From positions 1 through 64,000 of the forward strand of contig CAJXGN010000002.1 in NCBI GenBank assembly GCA_913053875.1: DNA of 64,000 nt. Direction: 5' to 3'. A program made the translations under genes and the position numbers. The notes under the pieces are model-generated. The model was given only the letters and a program-made list of their open reading frames with translations, made no database searches and had not been told where the DNA came from. The stretch is from an uncultured Agromyces sp. GTDB taxonomy: Bacteria; Actinomycetota; Actinomycetes; Actinomycetales; Microbacteriaceae. Position 1 is the first letter of the stretch, and each line of letters begins with the position of its first letter. This document shows, one piece after another, positions 31,913-40,516 of the stretch.

Positions 31913-33064
31913 TCAGCGCTCGACGCCGTCGAGCAGCATGCGCAGGCCCGCGCGCGCCGGGCGCATGTGGGGGCCCGCGGGGTTCGCCCAGCCGGCGCCC
32001 TCGCGTGCGGCGGCGATGGCGGCCTCGTCGATGCGGATGCCCGCGCCGGGCTCGTCGCCCAGCACGATGCCGCCGTCGGCGACCTCCTGGTCGACGTGCA
32101 CGCCCGGCGCGTAGTCGAGCGCCTGCACCTCGGTGGTCAGGTGGTTCGGCACCGCCGTCGCCACGTGCACGACCGCGGGGTTGGCGTTGTGGCCGACGAT
32201 GCTCACCGGCAGGTCGCGCACCGCCGCGGCGAACGACAGCCGCTGGAAGTGCGTGACGCCCCAGATCGATCCCGCCTGCACGATGTCGGGTGCGCCGGCC
32301 TCGAACAGCGGACGGAACTGCTCGACGCCGGTGAGGTTCTCGCCGGTCGCCACGGCGGCGCGGATCGCGTCGCTGAGGCGCGCGTGGCCGACCGCGTCCC
32401 AGCGGCGCAGCGGCTCCTCGACCCAGACCAGGTCGAAGTGCTGCTCGATCGCCGACACGTAGCGCACGGCCTGCTTCACCTGCCACGACTCGTTCGAGTC
32501 GATCATCAGCCCGGGGGCATCCGCGTGGGCCGACAGCGCATCGCGCATGATGCCGAGCCGGCGCAGGTCGGTGTCGAGGTCGAGCCCGCCCTTGAGCTTG
32601 CCGGCGACGTAGCCGCGTTCGGCGTACTGGCCGTAGAACGCGTGCAGGTCGTCGTCCTCGAGGGCGATGTCGAGGCCCGACGCGTAGCCCGGCACGAAGC
32701 GGTCGCGGCCGCCGAGCATGCGCCAGAGCGGTTCGCCGGCGGCCTTGGCCTTGAGGTCCCAGATCGCGGAGTCGAGGGTGGCGATGCCGCCGTAGGTCGC
32801 GCCGGCGTGGCTCGACTTGAACACCTGGGCGAGCATGCGGTCGAAGAGCGCCTGGACGCTGCGCGGGTCCTCGCCCTCGATGGCCGGGAACAGGCGCGCG
32901 AGGTCGGCGTGGGAGCCGACGCCGACGCCCTCGAGCCCCTCGTCGGTCTCGAGGATGACGATGGGAACGTCGGTGACGGCATCGGGGATGTGGCCGTTGG
33001 CGTCGCCGATGGCTCGCCGCCATTCGTGCTGCGCGGTGAGGGTGCGATACCCGGTGATCTTCAT
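31913..33064 (-). CDS. Mandelate racemase/muconate lactonizing enzyme family dehydratase
   Basis: 383 residues of the enolase superfamily. The metal ligands are visible as MIDSNESWQ (Asp), WVEEPLRRW (Glu) and ATGENLTGVEQ (Glu). The base motif KxK appears in VAGKLKGGLD, and a late His is in VGHNANPAV. Members with these residues dehydrate aldonic acids to 2-keto-3-deoxy acids. It is the first gene of the eight-gene operon ending in an FAH-type dehydratase and an ALDH, so a pentonate is the best candidate substrate. The operon faces an FCD-GntR regulator, and a candidate operator lies at 33102-33112. Confidence 0.87.
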   Translation of the reverse strand: MKITGYRTLTAQHEWRRAIGDANGHIPDAVTDVPIVILETDEGLEGVGVGSHADLARLFPAIEGEDPRSVQALFDRMLAQVFKSSHAGATYGGIATLDSAIWDLKAKAAGEPLWRMLGGRDRFVPGYASGLDIALEDDDLHAFYGQYAERGYVAGKLKGGLDLDTDLRRLGIMRDALSAHADAPGLMIDSNESWQVKQAVRYVSAIEQHFDLVWVEEPLRRWDAVGHARLSDAIRAAVATGENLTGVEQFRPLFEAGAPDIVQAGSIWGVTHFQRLSFAAAVRDLPVSIVGHNANPAVVHVATAVPNHLTTEVQALDYAPGVHVDQEVADGGIVLGDEPGAGIRIDEAAIAAAREGAGWANPAGPHMRPARAGLRMLLDGVER

Positions 33065-33101
33065 ATCGTCCTTGATGTCGTCACGCGGTAGGATTCAACA
33101 T

Positions 33102-33112
33102 ACATCATACAA
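33102..33112. promoter_or_regulatory. ACATCATACAA motif, candidate GntR/FCD operator
   Basis: The 11-base sequence ACATCATACAA lies between the divergent eight-gene operon (start 33064) and the GntR gene (start 33235). It recurs exactly at 44679-44689, over the -10 of the 2-keto-3-deoxygluconate operon. The reverse complement TTGTATGATGT resembles half sites of FadR-type regulators, whose genes lie at 33235 and 41415. An A+T-rich 11-mer conserved at two promoters in DNA above 70 % G+C is unlikely to be accidental. Confidence 0.5.
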
Positions 33113-33221
33113 CTTCACGGAGCGGATGTCACGGAGCGCGTCGAAGCGGGCGACGCCCCGGCACCGGGGCGAGGCAGCCCGTTCGCGGGAGCGCCTTCCC
33201 GGCCGCGCCTAAACCGAGCGT

Positions 33222-33227
33222 TAGGAT
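33222..33227 (+). promoter_or_regulatory. -10 element of a leaderless promoter for the GntR gene
   Basis: TAGGAT lies seven bases before the ATG at 33235 and no Shine-Dalgarno sequence is present. This matches the leaderless geometry seen at 5472 and 62758. Confidence 0.6.
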
Positions 33228-33234
33228 CCAAGCC

Positions 33235-33999
33235 ATGTCCAACCCCGCCGGCCTTCCGAGCGCGAGCGCGCCGAACATCCTCGGCGCGGGAAGTCGTCGC
33301 ACCCCGAACGCCCGGCTCGGCGTCGTGGTCGTGCACGACCTCGTCAGCGCGATCGTCACCGGCGAGGTGGCGCCCGGCGACCTGCTGCCGACCGAGTCGG
33401 TGCTCACCGAGCACTTCGGCGTGAGCCGCACGGTCATCCGCGAGTCGGTCAAGCGACTCGAGGAGAAGGGACTCGTGCGCGTCACCCAGGGTCGCGGCAC
33501 CGAGATCACCGACCCGTCGGAATGGAACATCCTCGACCGGGTGGTGCTGGGCGCGTTCGTCGAGAACGACGCGACGCTCGGCATCCTCGATGAGATCGCC
33601 GTCATCCGCGCGCAGCTCGAGTCGGTCATGGCGGCCGGATGCGCCGCACAGCGCACCGATGCCGACCTCGACGCGCTGCGCGCGGCCATGGACGAGATGC
33701 ACCGCACGGTCGACGACACCGAGGGCTTCGCGCAGACCGACATCGACTTCCACGTGCTGGTCATGCACATCTCGGGCAACCGGCTCGCCGAGGGCATCGC
33801 GCGCACGCTCGTCGCGCGCGCCCGCGACAACTCCCGCTTCTACGGCGCACCCGGCCCCGAGGCCCCGGCCGAGACGCTCGCCGAGCACGAGGCGATCCTC
33901 GACGCGATCGCCGCGGGCGACGCCGAGGCGGCCGCGCGCCTCATGTCCGACCACATCACGACCGCCTGGGAGCGTCGCCGCATCCCCCGCGAGGCCTGA
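33235..33999 (+). CDS. GntR-family regulator, FadR subfamily (FCD domain)
   Basis: 254 residues. The winged HTH (about 25-95) reads VVVHDLVSAIVTGEVAPGD, LLPTESVLTEHFGVSRTVIR and LEEKGLVRVTQGRGTEI. The C-terminal FCD domain (about 110-240) has the metal/effector helices VIRAQLESVMAAGCAAQR, DIDFHVLVMHISGNRL and EHEAILDAIAAGD. FCD regulators respond to sugar acids or 2-keto acids. Divergent placement makes this the likely repressor of the eight-gene operon at 23794-33064, with an aldonate or its 2-keto-3-deoxy product as inducer. Translation is leaderless. Confidence 0.92.
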   Translation: MSNPAGLPSASAPNILGAGSRRTPNARLGVVVVHDLVSAIVTGEVAPGDLLPTESVLTEHFGVSRTVIRESVKRLEEKGLVRVTQGRGTEITDPSEWNILDRVVLGAFVENDATLGILDEIAVIRAQLESVMAAGCAAQRTDADLDALRAAMDEMHRTVDDTEGFAQTDIDFHVLVMHISGNRLAEGIARTLVARARDNSRFYGAPGPEAPAETLAEHEAILDAIAAGDAEAAARLMSDHITTAWERRRIPREA

Positions 34000-34053
34000 C
34001 GCCCGCCCGCTCGCCCGACCTGTCGCCCCGCGCCCCTCGCCCCTCGCAACCCC

Positions 34054-34276
34054 AGACCCGTCAATAGAATGCGCTTCACGCGCTGAGAACGCAGCTTCGT
34101 GACGGGTCTCGCACACACGCCCACGCACGAAGTTCAAGACCCGTCAAAAGGCTGCGCTTCACGCGCTGAGAACGCAGTTTCTTGACGGGTGTCGCACGCA
34201 CGCCCGCTCGCGCAACTCGAGACCCGTCAATGGGCTGCGCATCACGCGCTGAGAACGCAGGAATTCGACGGGTCTC
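34054..34276. repeat. Three tandem 83-bp units, each a nested hairpin
   Basis: The word GACCCGTC starts at 34055, 34138 and 34221, an exact 83-base period. Each unit has outer inverted arms (34054-34063/34100-34109; 34139-34147/34182-34190; 34219-34228/34267-34276). Inside is a conserved core, TGCGC-TTCACGCGCTGAGAACGCAG or close to it, which can fold into an inner CTGCG/CGCAG stem in units 2 and 3. Between the hairpins are similar spacers rich in CGCACRCACGCCC. The array fills the gap between the convergent GntR (stop 33999) and beta-helix (stop 34288) genes. It may terminate both transcripts or be an expanded REP-like element. Confidence 0.85.
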
Positions 34277-34287
34277 AGAGTGGCGCG

Positions 34288-36498
34288 TCAGCCCTGGGCG
34301 CGGGCGAACTGGTCGCGGCGGGTGCGCGCGGCGAGCGGGTGCAGGCGGTCGGCCACGGGACGCGGGCCCGCGCCGGAGACGTCGGGCACGCGGATGCCGA
34401 GGTCGTGCGCCGGGGAGTCGTCGGCCACGGCGAACGCGCGGCGGGTGCCGGGCTCGCCGGAGGCATCCGTTCGCCCCTCTGTGGACTCGGCCGAGCGGTC
34501 GCGCGACGCCGCCCCCGTGAACCGCGGGTCGGCGACGACCGAGTGCCGGTCCTGTCCGAGCGCGCGCCACTCGACGTCCATCGGCTCGACGATCGCCCAC
34601 TCGAGCCGCCCGTCGACGCCCGGCGACTTCTCGCCGTTCGCCGCGAGCACGGCACCGGCGACCGGCGACTCGTCCCAGAACAGGTTGAGGTCGCTCACGA
34701 TCGTGTACTCGCGCAGGTCGCGCGGGCCCGGCGTGCCGGTGAACCCCGGCGAACCGGCGCCGAGCAGCAAGTTGCGCTCCATCGTGAACGACACCAGCTG
34801 CTCGGGCCGCGTGATCGACACCTGCCCGTTCCCGCCGTAGGCGAACACGTTGTGGCGGATGATCGACTCGCGCCCGTAGTGGTGGTGGTAGCACTGGCTC
34901 GACACGTGGTGCACCACGTTGTCCTCGATCACCACGTGCGAGGAGCCCTCGTCGAGGTAGATGCCCCAGCCGCCGTAGTTGGCGCACTCCACGTCGTGGA
35001 TGTGGTTGCCGCGCACGACCGTGCCGGGCGCGATGCCGAGCAGGTACACGCCGCCCATGTCGTTCAGCAGCCCCTGGCCGAGGTCGTGGATGTGGTTGCC
35101 GACGACGAGGTTGCCCTGCGACGGGCTGTCCTCGTAGTCCCACATCCAGCCCACCGAGATGCCGGTGTAGAAGAAGTCGCCGATGCGGTTGTGCGCGATC
35201 ACGTTGTGCGCGCCGTGCTGGAAGAGCACCGCGACGCAGCTCGGGTACACGCGCCCGCCCCGCTCGATGTCGTTGTCGCTGACCTCGTTCGAGCGATTGA
35301 AGTCGTCGGATGCCGCGTCGACCGAGCCGCCCGAGCGCACCGCGCCCGCACCCAGGTCGACGAACCGCGAACCGCTCACGAGGGTGCCGCGGCTGCCCGG
35401 CCCGAGGCTCAGTCCGTAGCCGCCGACGTGCGCGATCGAGCCGTCGACGAACGCGCACGAGCGCGCCCCGTCGAACTGCACGGCCGCCGGCACCGTGCTC
35501 GCCGCCTGCACGTCGGCCGCGAACGGCACGTCGGTCGGCAGCACCGGGTCCTCGCGCACGCCGAACGGCGGCACCGCGGGCGGCACCTCGGCGAAGTCGG
35601 CGTAGGCGAACGAGACGCCCTCGAAGCGCACCTCGCGCACGGGGTCGGCGCCGGTGCCGGCCAGTCGCACGAACACGTCGAGCACGGGCATCCGCACGTC
35701 GAGGTCATCGGCGGTCTCGTCGGCCCGCGGCAGGTAGAGCACCTGCGGCCCGTCGGCGCCGGCGAGCAGCCCGGTCGCGTCGAGGTACCACTCCCCCGGC
35801 ACGTGCCCGAACGCCTCGGCCACGTTCTCGAGGCGGTAGCGGGCGAACGTCTGCGCGGCGTCGTCGCGCAGCGCGAAGATGCTGCGCAGCGAGCTGGTGA
35901 TCTCGCGCCGGTCGCGATCGATCGACGTGATCGGCATGCGCTCCTGCACCCAGTAGTGCGGCACGACGACTTCGACGCGCTCGGGCTCGGCGAGCTCGGG
36001 CACGTCACCGGCGGCGTAGGTGAACCGGTCGGCGCCGTCGAACAGCGTCTCGACGAACCCGGCGGTCGGGTCGAGCCCGTCGACCGACTCCATGCGCAGG
36101 AAGCCTCCGTCGGCCGGGAACGACGGTCGCGGCGCCCGCTCGCCGCCGACGTAGAGCGCGCGGCCGCGCGCGGCCGGAGCCGCAGCGGCGAGCGCGTCGA
36201 CCCCGTTCACCCGCACGGCACGCCACCCGGTCACGGGCACGGCACCCTCGAACACCGGCGGCGCCTGATCGTCGAGTGCCGAGAACGTCGTGAACGAGTC
36301 ATCCGGCCCGAGCTCGAGGGTCTCCGACTGCCGGTACACCCCACCCATCAGCCAGACGACCGCCCGCTGCCCGGGTGCCCGGCGCTGCCGCACCAGGCGC
36401 ATCGCCGAGTGCAGGTCGCGCACGGGGTACCCGCGCGAGCCGTCGCCGTACACCGAGCCCTCCGGACCCGCGTACACCTCGATCCGGTCGGTCGTCAT
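34288..36498 (-). CDS. Right-handed beta-helix protein, glycosidase-like (GH141-type possible)
   Basis: 736 residues with no signal peptide. The N-terminus (YAGPEGSVYGDGSRGYPVRD) and the following WLMGGVYRQSETLELGPDD are typical of the start of polysaccharide-active beta-helix enzymes. The middle (about 330-620) has repeating turns such as RGNHIHDVECANYGGWGIY, VVIEDNVVHHVSSQCYHHHY and IIRHNVFAYGGNGQV. This architecture is shared by GH141 (which includes an alpha-L-fucosidase) and related families. With a fucose-related regulon all around it, alpha-L-fucosidase activity is a plausible inference, not a sequence proof. It is the last gene of an importer operon (36502-39544), so its substrate is probably imported. 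Confidence 0.75.
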   Translation of the reverse strand: MTTDRIEVYAGPEGSVYGDGSRGYPVRDLHSAMRLVRQRRAPGQRAVVWLMGGVYRQSETLELGPDDSFTTFSALDDQAPPVFEGAVPVTGWRAVRVNGVDALAAAAPAARGRALYVGGERAPRPSFPADGGFLRMESVDGLDPTAGFVETLFDGADRFTYAAGDVPELAEPERVEVVVPHYWVQERMPITSIDRDRREITSSLRSIFALRDDAAQTFARYRLENVAEAFGHVPGEWYLDATGLLAGADGPQVLYLPRADETADDLDVRMPVLDVFVRLAGTGADPVREVRFEGVSFAYADFAEVPPAVPPFGVREDPVLPTDVPFAADVQAASTVPAAVQFDGARSCAFVDGSIAHVGGYGLSLGPGSRGTLVSGSRFVDLGAGAVRSGGSVDAASDDFNRSNEVSDNDIERGGRVYPSCVAVLFQHGAHNVIAHNRIGDFFYTGISVGWMWDYEDSPSQGNLVVGNHIHDLGQGLLNDMGGVYLLGIAPGTVVRGNHIHDVECANYGGWGIYLDEGSSHVVIEDNVVHHVSSQCYHHHYGRESIIRHNVFAYGGNGQVSITRPEQLVSFTMERNLLLGAGSPGFTGTPGPRDLREYTIVSDLNLFWDESPVAGAVLAANGEKSPGVDGRLEWAIVEPMDVEWRALGQDRHSVVADPRFTGAASRDRSAESTEGRTDASGEPGTRRAFAVADDSPAHDLGIRVPDVSGAGPRPVADRLHPLAARTRRDQFARAQG

Positions 36499-36501
36499 GG
36501 C

Positions 36502-37332
36502 CTAGCCCTTCGTCGCGCCCGCGGTGACACCTGCCGTGATCTGCCGCTGGAAGATGAGGTAGACCACCACGAGCGGCAGCACCACGAGCAGCACGCCGGC
36601 GAGGTAGGTCGGCACGTTGTCGGGGTACTGCCCGCGCAGCGCGCTCACTCCCACCATCACCGTACGTTGGTCGGGCGACTGCATCACGAGCAGTGCGATG
36701 AGGATGTCGTTCCAGCAGAACAGCGCGTTCAGGATGCCCATCGACAGCAGCGCGGGCTTGCCGAGCGGCAGCATGATGCGGCCCCAGACGCCCCACAGGT
36801 TGTTGCCGTCGACACGCGCCGCCTCGGTGATCTCCTTCGGTATGCCCGAATAGAACGAGGCCATGAAGAACACCGTGAACGGCAGGAATTGCGAGACGTA
36901 GGCGATGATCAACCCCGCGTAGGTGTTGATCGTGCCGATGTCGCTCATCAGCTTGATGAACGGCACCATGATCACCTGGAACGGGATCATCATCGTACCG
37001 AGGATGACCAAGAACATGACCCGGTTGCCGCGGAACGTCAGGTGGGCGATCGCGTACCCGGCCATCGAGGCGAGGAGCAGGATGATCGCGACGGATGCGA
37101 CCGTGACGATGATCGAGTTCAGGTAGTAGCGCCCCATGTTCGCCTGGGTCCAGGCGTCGACGAAGTTCTGGATGTTGAACGTCGTCGTGACGCCCAGCCG
37201 GTCGAGCACGTACTCGCGGCGGTCCTTCAGGGCGATGTTGACGGCGTACACCATCGGGTAGATGGTCGCGATGGCCAGCAGCGCCATGGGGATGGCGATG
37301 ACCCAGCGCGAGATGCGTTCGGCGCGCATCAC
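36502..37332 (-). CDS. Carbohydrate ABC transporter permease, MalG type
   Basis: 276 residues with six membrane helices and a very short cytoplasmic N-terminus. The EAA loop reads TEAARVDGNNLWGVWGR. The start overlaps the MalF-type permease stop by four bases, and the stop lies three bases before the beta-helix gene start, so the operon is tightly packed. There is no ATPase gene in the operon. Confidence 0.9.
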   Translation of the reverse strand: MMRAERISRWVIAIPMALLAIATIYPMVYAVNIALKDRREYVLDRLGVTTTFNIQNFVDAWTQANMGRYYLNSIIVTVASVAIILLLASMAGYAIAHLTFRGNRVMFLVILGTMMIPFQVIMVPFIKLMSDIGTINTYAGLIIAYVSQFLPFTVFFMASFYSGIPKEITEAARVDGNNLWGVWGRIMLPLGKPALLSMGILNALFCWNDILIALLVMQSPDQRTVMVGVSALRGQYPDNVPTYLAGVLLVVLPLVVVYLIFQRQITAGVTAGATKG

Positions 37333-38282
37333 GACTCCTTCGTGGCGCGGCGGAGCACGCGGATCTGGATGAGCCCGATCACGAGCACGATCAGCAGCAG
37401 GAACACGGATGCCGCGGAGGCCAACGCCGGGCGCGCCTCGCCGTTGAGCTTCCAGATGAGGAACTCGGGCAGGTACGACGCCGCACCGGGGCCGCCGGCC
37501 GTCATCGTGTACAGCAGGCCGAAGAGGCCGGTGAGCATGCCGATGGTGGTCGTGACGAACACGAACTGGATGGTCTGGCTGAGCCCCGGGATGATGACGT
37601 GCCAGATGGTCTGCGGGAAGTTCGCCCCGTCGATCTTGGCCGCGTCGAGCAGCTGCTGGTCGAGGGTCGAGAAGCCCGCCAGGAAGATGACGAGCGCCAT
37701 GCCGAACGTCGCCCAGATGTGCACCGCGAGCACGCTCGGCAGCGCGGTCATGGTCTGGCCGAGGTAGTCGACCGTCGGCAGGCCGACGCTGTCGGCCATG
37801 GCGTTCAGCGGGCCGTTCGCGCCGAGGACGATGTTGAAGATCGCGCCGATGATGATCGGCGAGAGCACGACCGGCAGGAAGTAGACGCTGCGGTAGAAGC
37901 GGTGCCCCGGCACCTTGATGAAGATGAACGTCGCGAGCAGTCCGGCCACGAGGACCTCGATCGGCACGAACAGCAGCACCACGAGCACGTTGCGGGCGGA
38001 TGCCTGGAAGCGCTCGTCCTGCAGGAGGAAGAGGTAGTTGTCGAAGCCGACGAAGACGCCGTTGAGCTCCTGGTCTCCCGTGAAGGAGAAGTTGATGCCG
38101 AGCAGCAACGGGTAGATCCGGAACACCAGGAGGATCAGCAGGACCGGCAGTACCAGCAGGTACGGGGTCACCGTCTCGGAGGTGATCTTGCGCTTGCGCC
38201 GCGGCACCTTGGGGGTGCGCCGCGGCCAGCCCGGGCTGGGGTCCGAGAGGACCACAGCCCGGGTGGACGTGGGGGCGGTCAT
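37329..38282 (-). CDS. Carbohydrate ABC transporter permease, MalF type
   Basis: 317 residues from the ATG at 38280-38282. A basic N-terminal tail (PRRTPKVPRRKRKITSETV) precedes six membrane helices. The EAA loop reads LDAAKIDGANFPQTIW, with Asp in place of the first Glu. It partners the MalG-type permease downstream and the lipoprotein two bases upstream. Confidence 0.9.
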   Translation of the reverse strand: MTAPTSTRAVVLSDPSPGWPRRTPKVPRRKRKITSETVTPYLLVLPVLLILLVFRIYPLLLGINFSFTGDQELNGVFVGFDNYLFLLQDERFQASARNVLVVLLFVPIEVLVAGLLATFIFIKVPGHRFYRSVYFLPVVLSPIIIGAIFNIVLGANGPLNAMADSVGLPTVDYLGQTMTALPSVLAVHIWATFGMALVIFLAGFSTLDQQLLDAAKIDGANFPQTIWHVIIPGLSQTIQFVFVTTTIGMLTGLFGLLYTMTAGGPGAASYLPEFLIWKLNGEARPALASAASVFLLLIVLVIGLIQIRVLRRATKES

Positions 38283-38284
38283 GT

Positions 38285-39544
38285 TCAGCCTTCCGATGCC
38301 GCCAGCTGGCTCGCAGCGTCTTCGACGGTGATCTCGCCGATCAGCAACTGCTGGCCGACGCGGTGGAGCAGGTCGAGCGTGTCGCCGCCGAGCGAGGTGT
38401 GCAGGAGCGGCTTGCTGCCGGGCAGCTCGGCCACGATGTCCTGCGCCGACTGGATGTCGGTGTCGAGCTCGATGGTCGTGTCGGAGACGATCTGGCCGCC
38501 GGCGATCGAGTAGTTGGCCAGCGCGTCGCGGTCGACGGTCGCCTTGATCCAGTCGACGCCGAGGTCGAGCTTGTCCTCGTTGAGCACGCCGTAGCCGATG
38601 CCACCCTCGATGGGCAGCGCGAGCGTGGTGCCGTCGTTGACCGTCACCGGCATCATGAAGCCGAGGTCGTCGCCGAGGAAGTCGTCGAACTGCTTCCAGT
38701 GGGCGATGCCGGACGAGAGGCCGATGACCATGGCGGCCTGGCCACCCGAGAACAGGTCGAACGAGTCGTTGAACATCGCGGTGGAGTTCGCGCCGTCGTT
38801 GTACCAGCCGTCCTCGGCCGTGTCGGCCCAGAGCTGCAGCACCTGCGTGGCGTGCTCCGACTCCCAGTCGCGCTCGCCGTCGATCCAGGCGTCGTACTCC
38901 TCGGGGGTGAAGATGCCCGAACCGAAGCCCGAGAGGAAGAACTCGATGCCGAGGCCCTCCTTGTTGCCGAGCGCGAAGCACGAGACGTCGGTCTCGCTCG
39001 CGATGGTGTCGCAGGCGTCCGCGAGCTCGTCCCAGGTGGTCGGCGGGTTCTCGGGGTCGAGGCCCGCCTCGGCGAAGATCGCCTTGTTGTAGTAGATCGG
39101 GAAGCCCTGGAGGAACATCGGGGCGGAGTAGGTCTCGCCGCCGTCCTCGAAGGCGGGCCAACCGGCGAGCTGGTCGTGGATGTCGGCGAGCTCGTCGGTG
39201 ACCGGGGTGAGCTGGTCGGTGCGCGACTTGAGCTGCGTGCCGCCGTTGAACAGCGCGAGGTCGGGGCCGGTGCCGGCCTCGATCGCCGAGCCGAGGAGCG
39301 TGTAGTACTGGTCGAACGGCTGCGAGACGATCTCGACCTCGACGTCGGGGTGCTGCTCGGCGAAGACCGCGAGCACCTCGTCCTGGTACGCGGCTGCCGC
39401 GTCGTCGGAGTTGCCCCAGTTCCAGATCACGAGCGTGCCGTCTTCGGCCGACTCTCCGCTGGGGGTGGTTGCTGCGCCGCCACAGGCGGAGAGGGCGAGA
39501 ACCGCCCCGACTCCGATGGCGACCGGTGCTACGAACCGCTTCAT
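38285..39544 (-). CDS. Sugar-binding lipoprotein of an ABC importer (beta-helix operon)
   Basis: 419 residues from the ATG at 39542-39544. A start five codons earlier is possible, but AGAGG fits this one better. The lipoprotein signal MKRFVAPVAIGVGAVLALSAC carries the lipidated Cys after LSA. The mature protein is a family 1 solute-binding protein with VIWNWGNSDDAAAAYQDEV, MFLQGFPIYYNKAIFAEAG and FSGGQAAMVIGLSSGIAHW. It is the first gene of lipoprotein, MalF, MalG, beta-helix protein. A good promoter lies upstream (39626-39654). Confidence 0.9.
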   Translation of the reverse strand: MKRFVAPVAIGVGAVLALSACGGAATTPSGESAEDGTLVIWNWGNSDDAAAAYQDEVLAVFAEQHPDVEVEIVSQPFDQYYTLLGSAIEAGTGPDLALFNGGTQLKSRTDQLTPVTDELADIHDQLAGWPAFEDGGETYSAPMFLQGFPIYYNKAIFAEAGLDPENPPTTWDELADACDTIASETDVSCFALGNKEGLGIEFFLSGFGSGIFTPEEYDAWIDGERDWESEHATQVLQLWADTAEDGWYNDGANSTAMFNDSFDLFSGGQAAMVIGLSSGIAHWKQFDDFLGDDLGFMMPVTVNDGTTLALPIEGGIGYGVLNEDKLDLGVDWIKATVDRDALANYSIAGGQIVSDTTIELDTDIQSAQDIVAELPGSKPLLHTSLGGDTLDLLHRVGQQLLIGEITVEDAASQLAASEG

Positions 39545-39625
39545 TGCGATGCCTCTCATCTCTGGGAATGCGTGCCGGCACCGCGGGTCGACGGTGACAG
39601 GCGACAGGAACTTCTGCTGGGAGCA

Positions 39626-39654
39626 AACATACTACGTATCATCACTACGGTCAA
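39626..39654 (-). promoter_or_regulatory. Sigma-70-type promoter with an operator-like spacer
   Basis: On the minus strand TTGACC (39649-39654) and TATGTT (39626-39631) are 17 bases apart, about 80 bases before the lipoprotein start. The spacer contains the inverted repeat ATAC-GTA-GTAT (39630-39640), a plausible repressor site similar in style to GntR/FCD half sites. Confidence 0.6.
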
Positions 39655-39705
39655 ACACTCATCCGATGACCGCCGTCTCCGGTGCGCGTGCAGGCGCCCC
39701 GAACA

Positions 39706-39743
39706 CGACGGCGGGCCGGGGAGTCTCCCCCGGCCCGCCGTCG
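39706..39743 (-). terminator. Strong hairpin terminator after the FAH/SDR operon
   Basis: Perfect 16-base arms (39706-39721 and 39728-39743) with a six-base loop, 14 bases beyond the SDR stop codon at 39758. The stem is all but two pairs G-C. It separates this operon from the importer promoter to its left. Confidence 0.8.
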
Positions 39744-39757
39744 ATTCTCTCCCGCGA

Positions 39758-40516
39758 TCAGCCCTTCTGGCGAACTCGCAGGTGCGTGACGCCCGCATCC
39801 ACGTCGAGCGAGATGCCCGCGATCGAGACCGAGCGCGGGTTCGCGAGGTACAGCACGGCCGCCGCGACCTCCTCCGGCGTCACCATTCGCCCGGTCGCCT
39901 GACGGGCGTCGAGGGCGGCGCGCTCGGCCACCGGGTCGTCGAATCCCTGCAGCATCCGCTCGACGAACGGCGTGTACACGGTCGCCGGGCTCACGCAGTT
40001 GACCCGCACGCCCTCGGCGATGTGATCGGTCGCCATCGCGAAGGTCAACGCCATGACCGCGCCCTTCGAGGCGCCGTAGACCGCTCGCTGGGGCAGGCCG
40101 TTCAGCGCCGCGATGGAGCACATGTTCACGATCGCCGCGTGCTCCGACTTCCGCAGCCAGGGCAGCGCGGCCGCGCTCACCCGGGCCATGCCCACGACGT
40201 TCACGTCGAGCACGCGGGCCCACTCGTCATCGGATGCCTCCTCGACGGTGCCCACCGAGCTCACGCCGGTGTTGTTCACGAGCACGTCGATGCCGCCGTG
40301 GTCGGCCGCGACCTGCGCGATCGCCGCGTCCACCGACGCGCGATCGCGCACGTCCGCCGCGTACCCGGCGAGGCCCTCGGGCAGCCCGGTCGCATTGAGG
40401 TCGAGCACCGCCACGGTCGCGCCCTCCGCGGCGAGCGCCGAGGCCGTCGCGAGCCCGATGCCGGACGCCCCGCCCGTGACGACCGCGACGAGCCCGGTGA
40501 AGTCGCCGGCGCTCAT
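39758..40516 (-). CDS. SDR dehydrogenase, probable 2-keto-3-deoxy-L-fuconate dehydrogenase
   Basis: 252 residues. The classical SDR motifs are present: VVTGGASGIGLATASAL (cofactor), VLVNNTGVSSVG, and the catalytic VYGASKGAVMAL (Tyr and Lys). The Asp after strand 2 (VAVLDLNATG) points to NAD rather than NADP. It is coupled by a four-base overlap to the FAH hydrolase upstream. In the non-phosphorylating L-fucose pathway this step oxidises 2-keto-3-deoxy-L-fuconate to the 2,4-diketo acid that an FAH enzyme cleaves, so the pair fits exactly. Assignment rests on family and context. Confidence 0.85.
   Translation of the reverse strand: MSAGDFTGLVAVVTGGASGIGLATASALAAEGATVAVLDLNATGLPEGLAGYAADVRDRASVDAAIAQVAADHGGIDVLVNNTGVSSVGTVEEASDDEWARVLDVNVVGMARVSAAALPWLRKSEHAAIVNMCSIAALNGLPQRAVYGASKGAVMALTFAMATDHIAEGVRVNCVSPATVYTPFVERMLQGFDDPVAERAALDARQATGRMVTPEEVAAAVLYLANPRSVSIAGISLDVDAGVTHLRVRQKG

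Noticed and set aside
34054..34276. CRISPR array
   Set aside because: Only three units; the spacers are similar to each other, the repeats are long nested hairpins, and there is no cas gene in the window.
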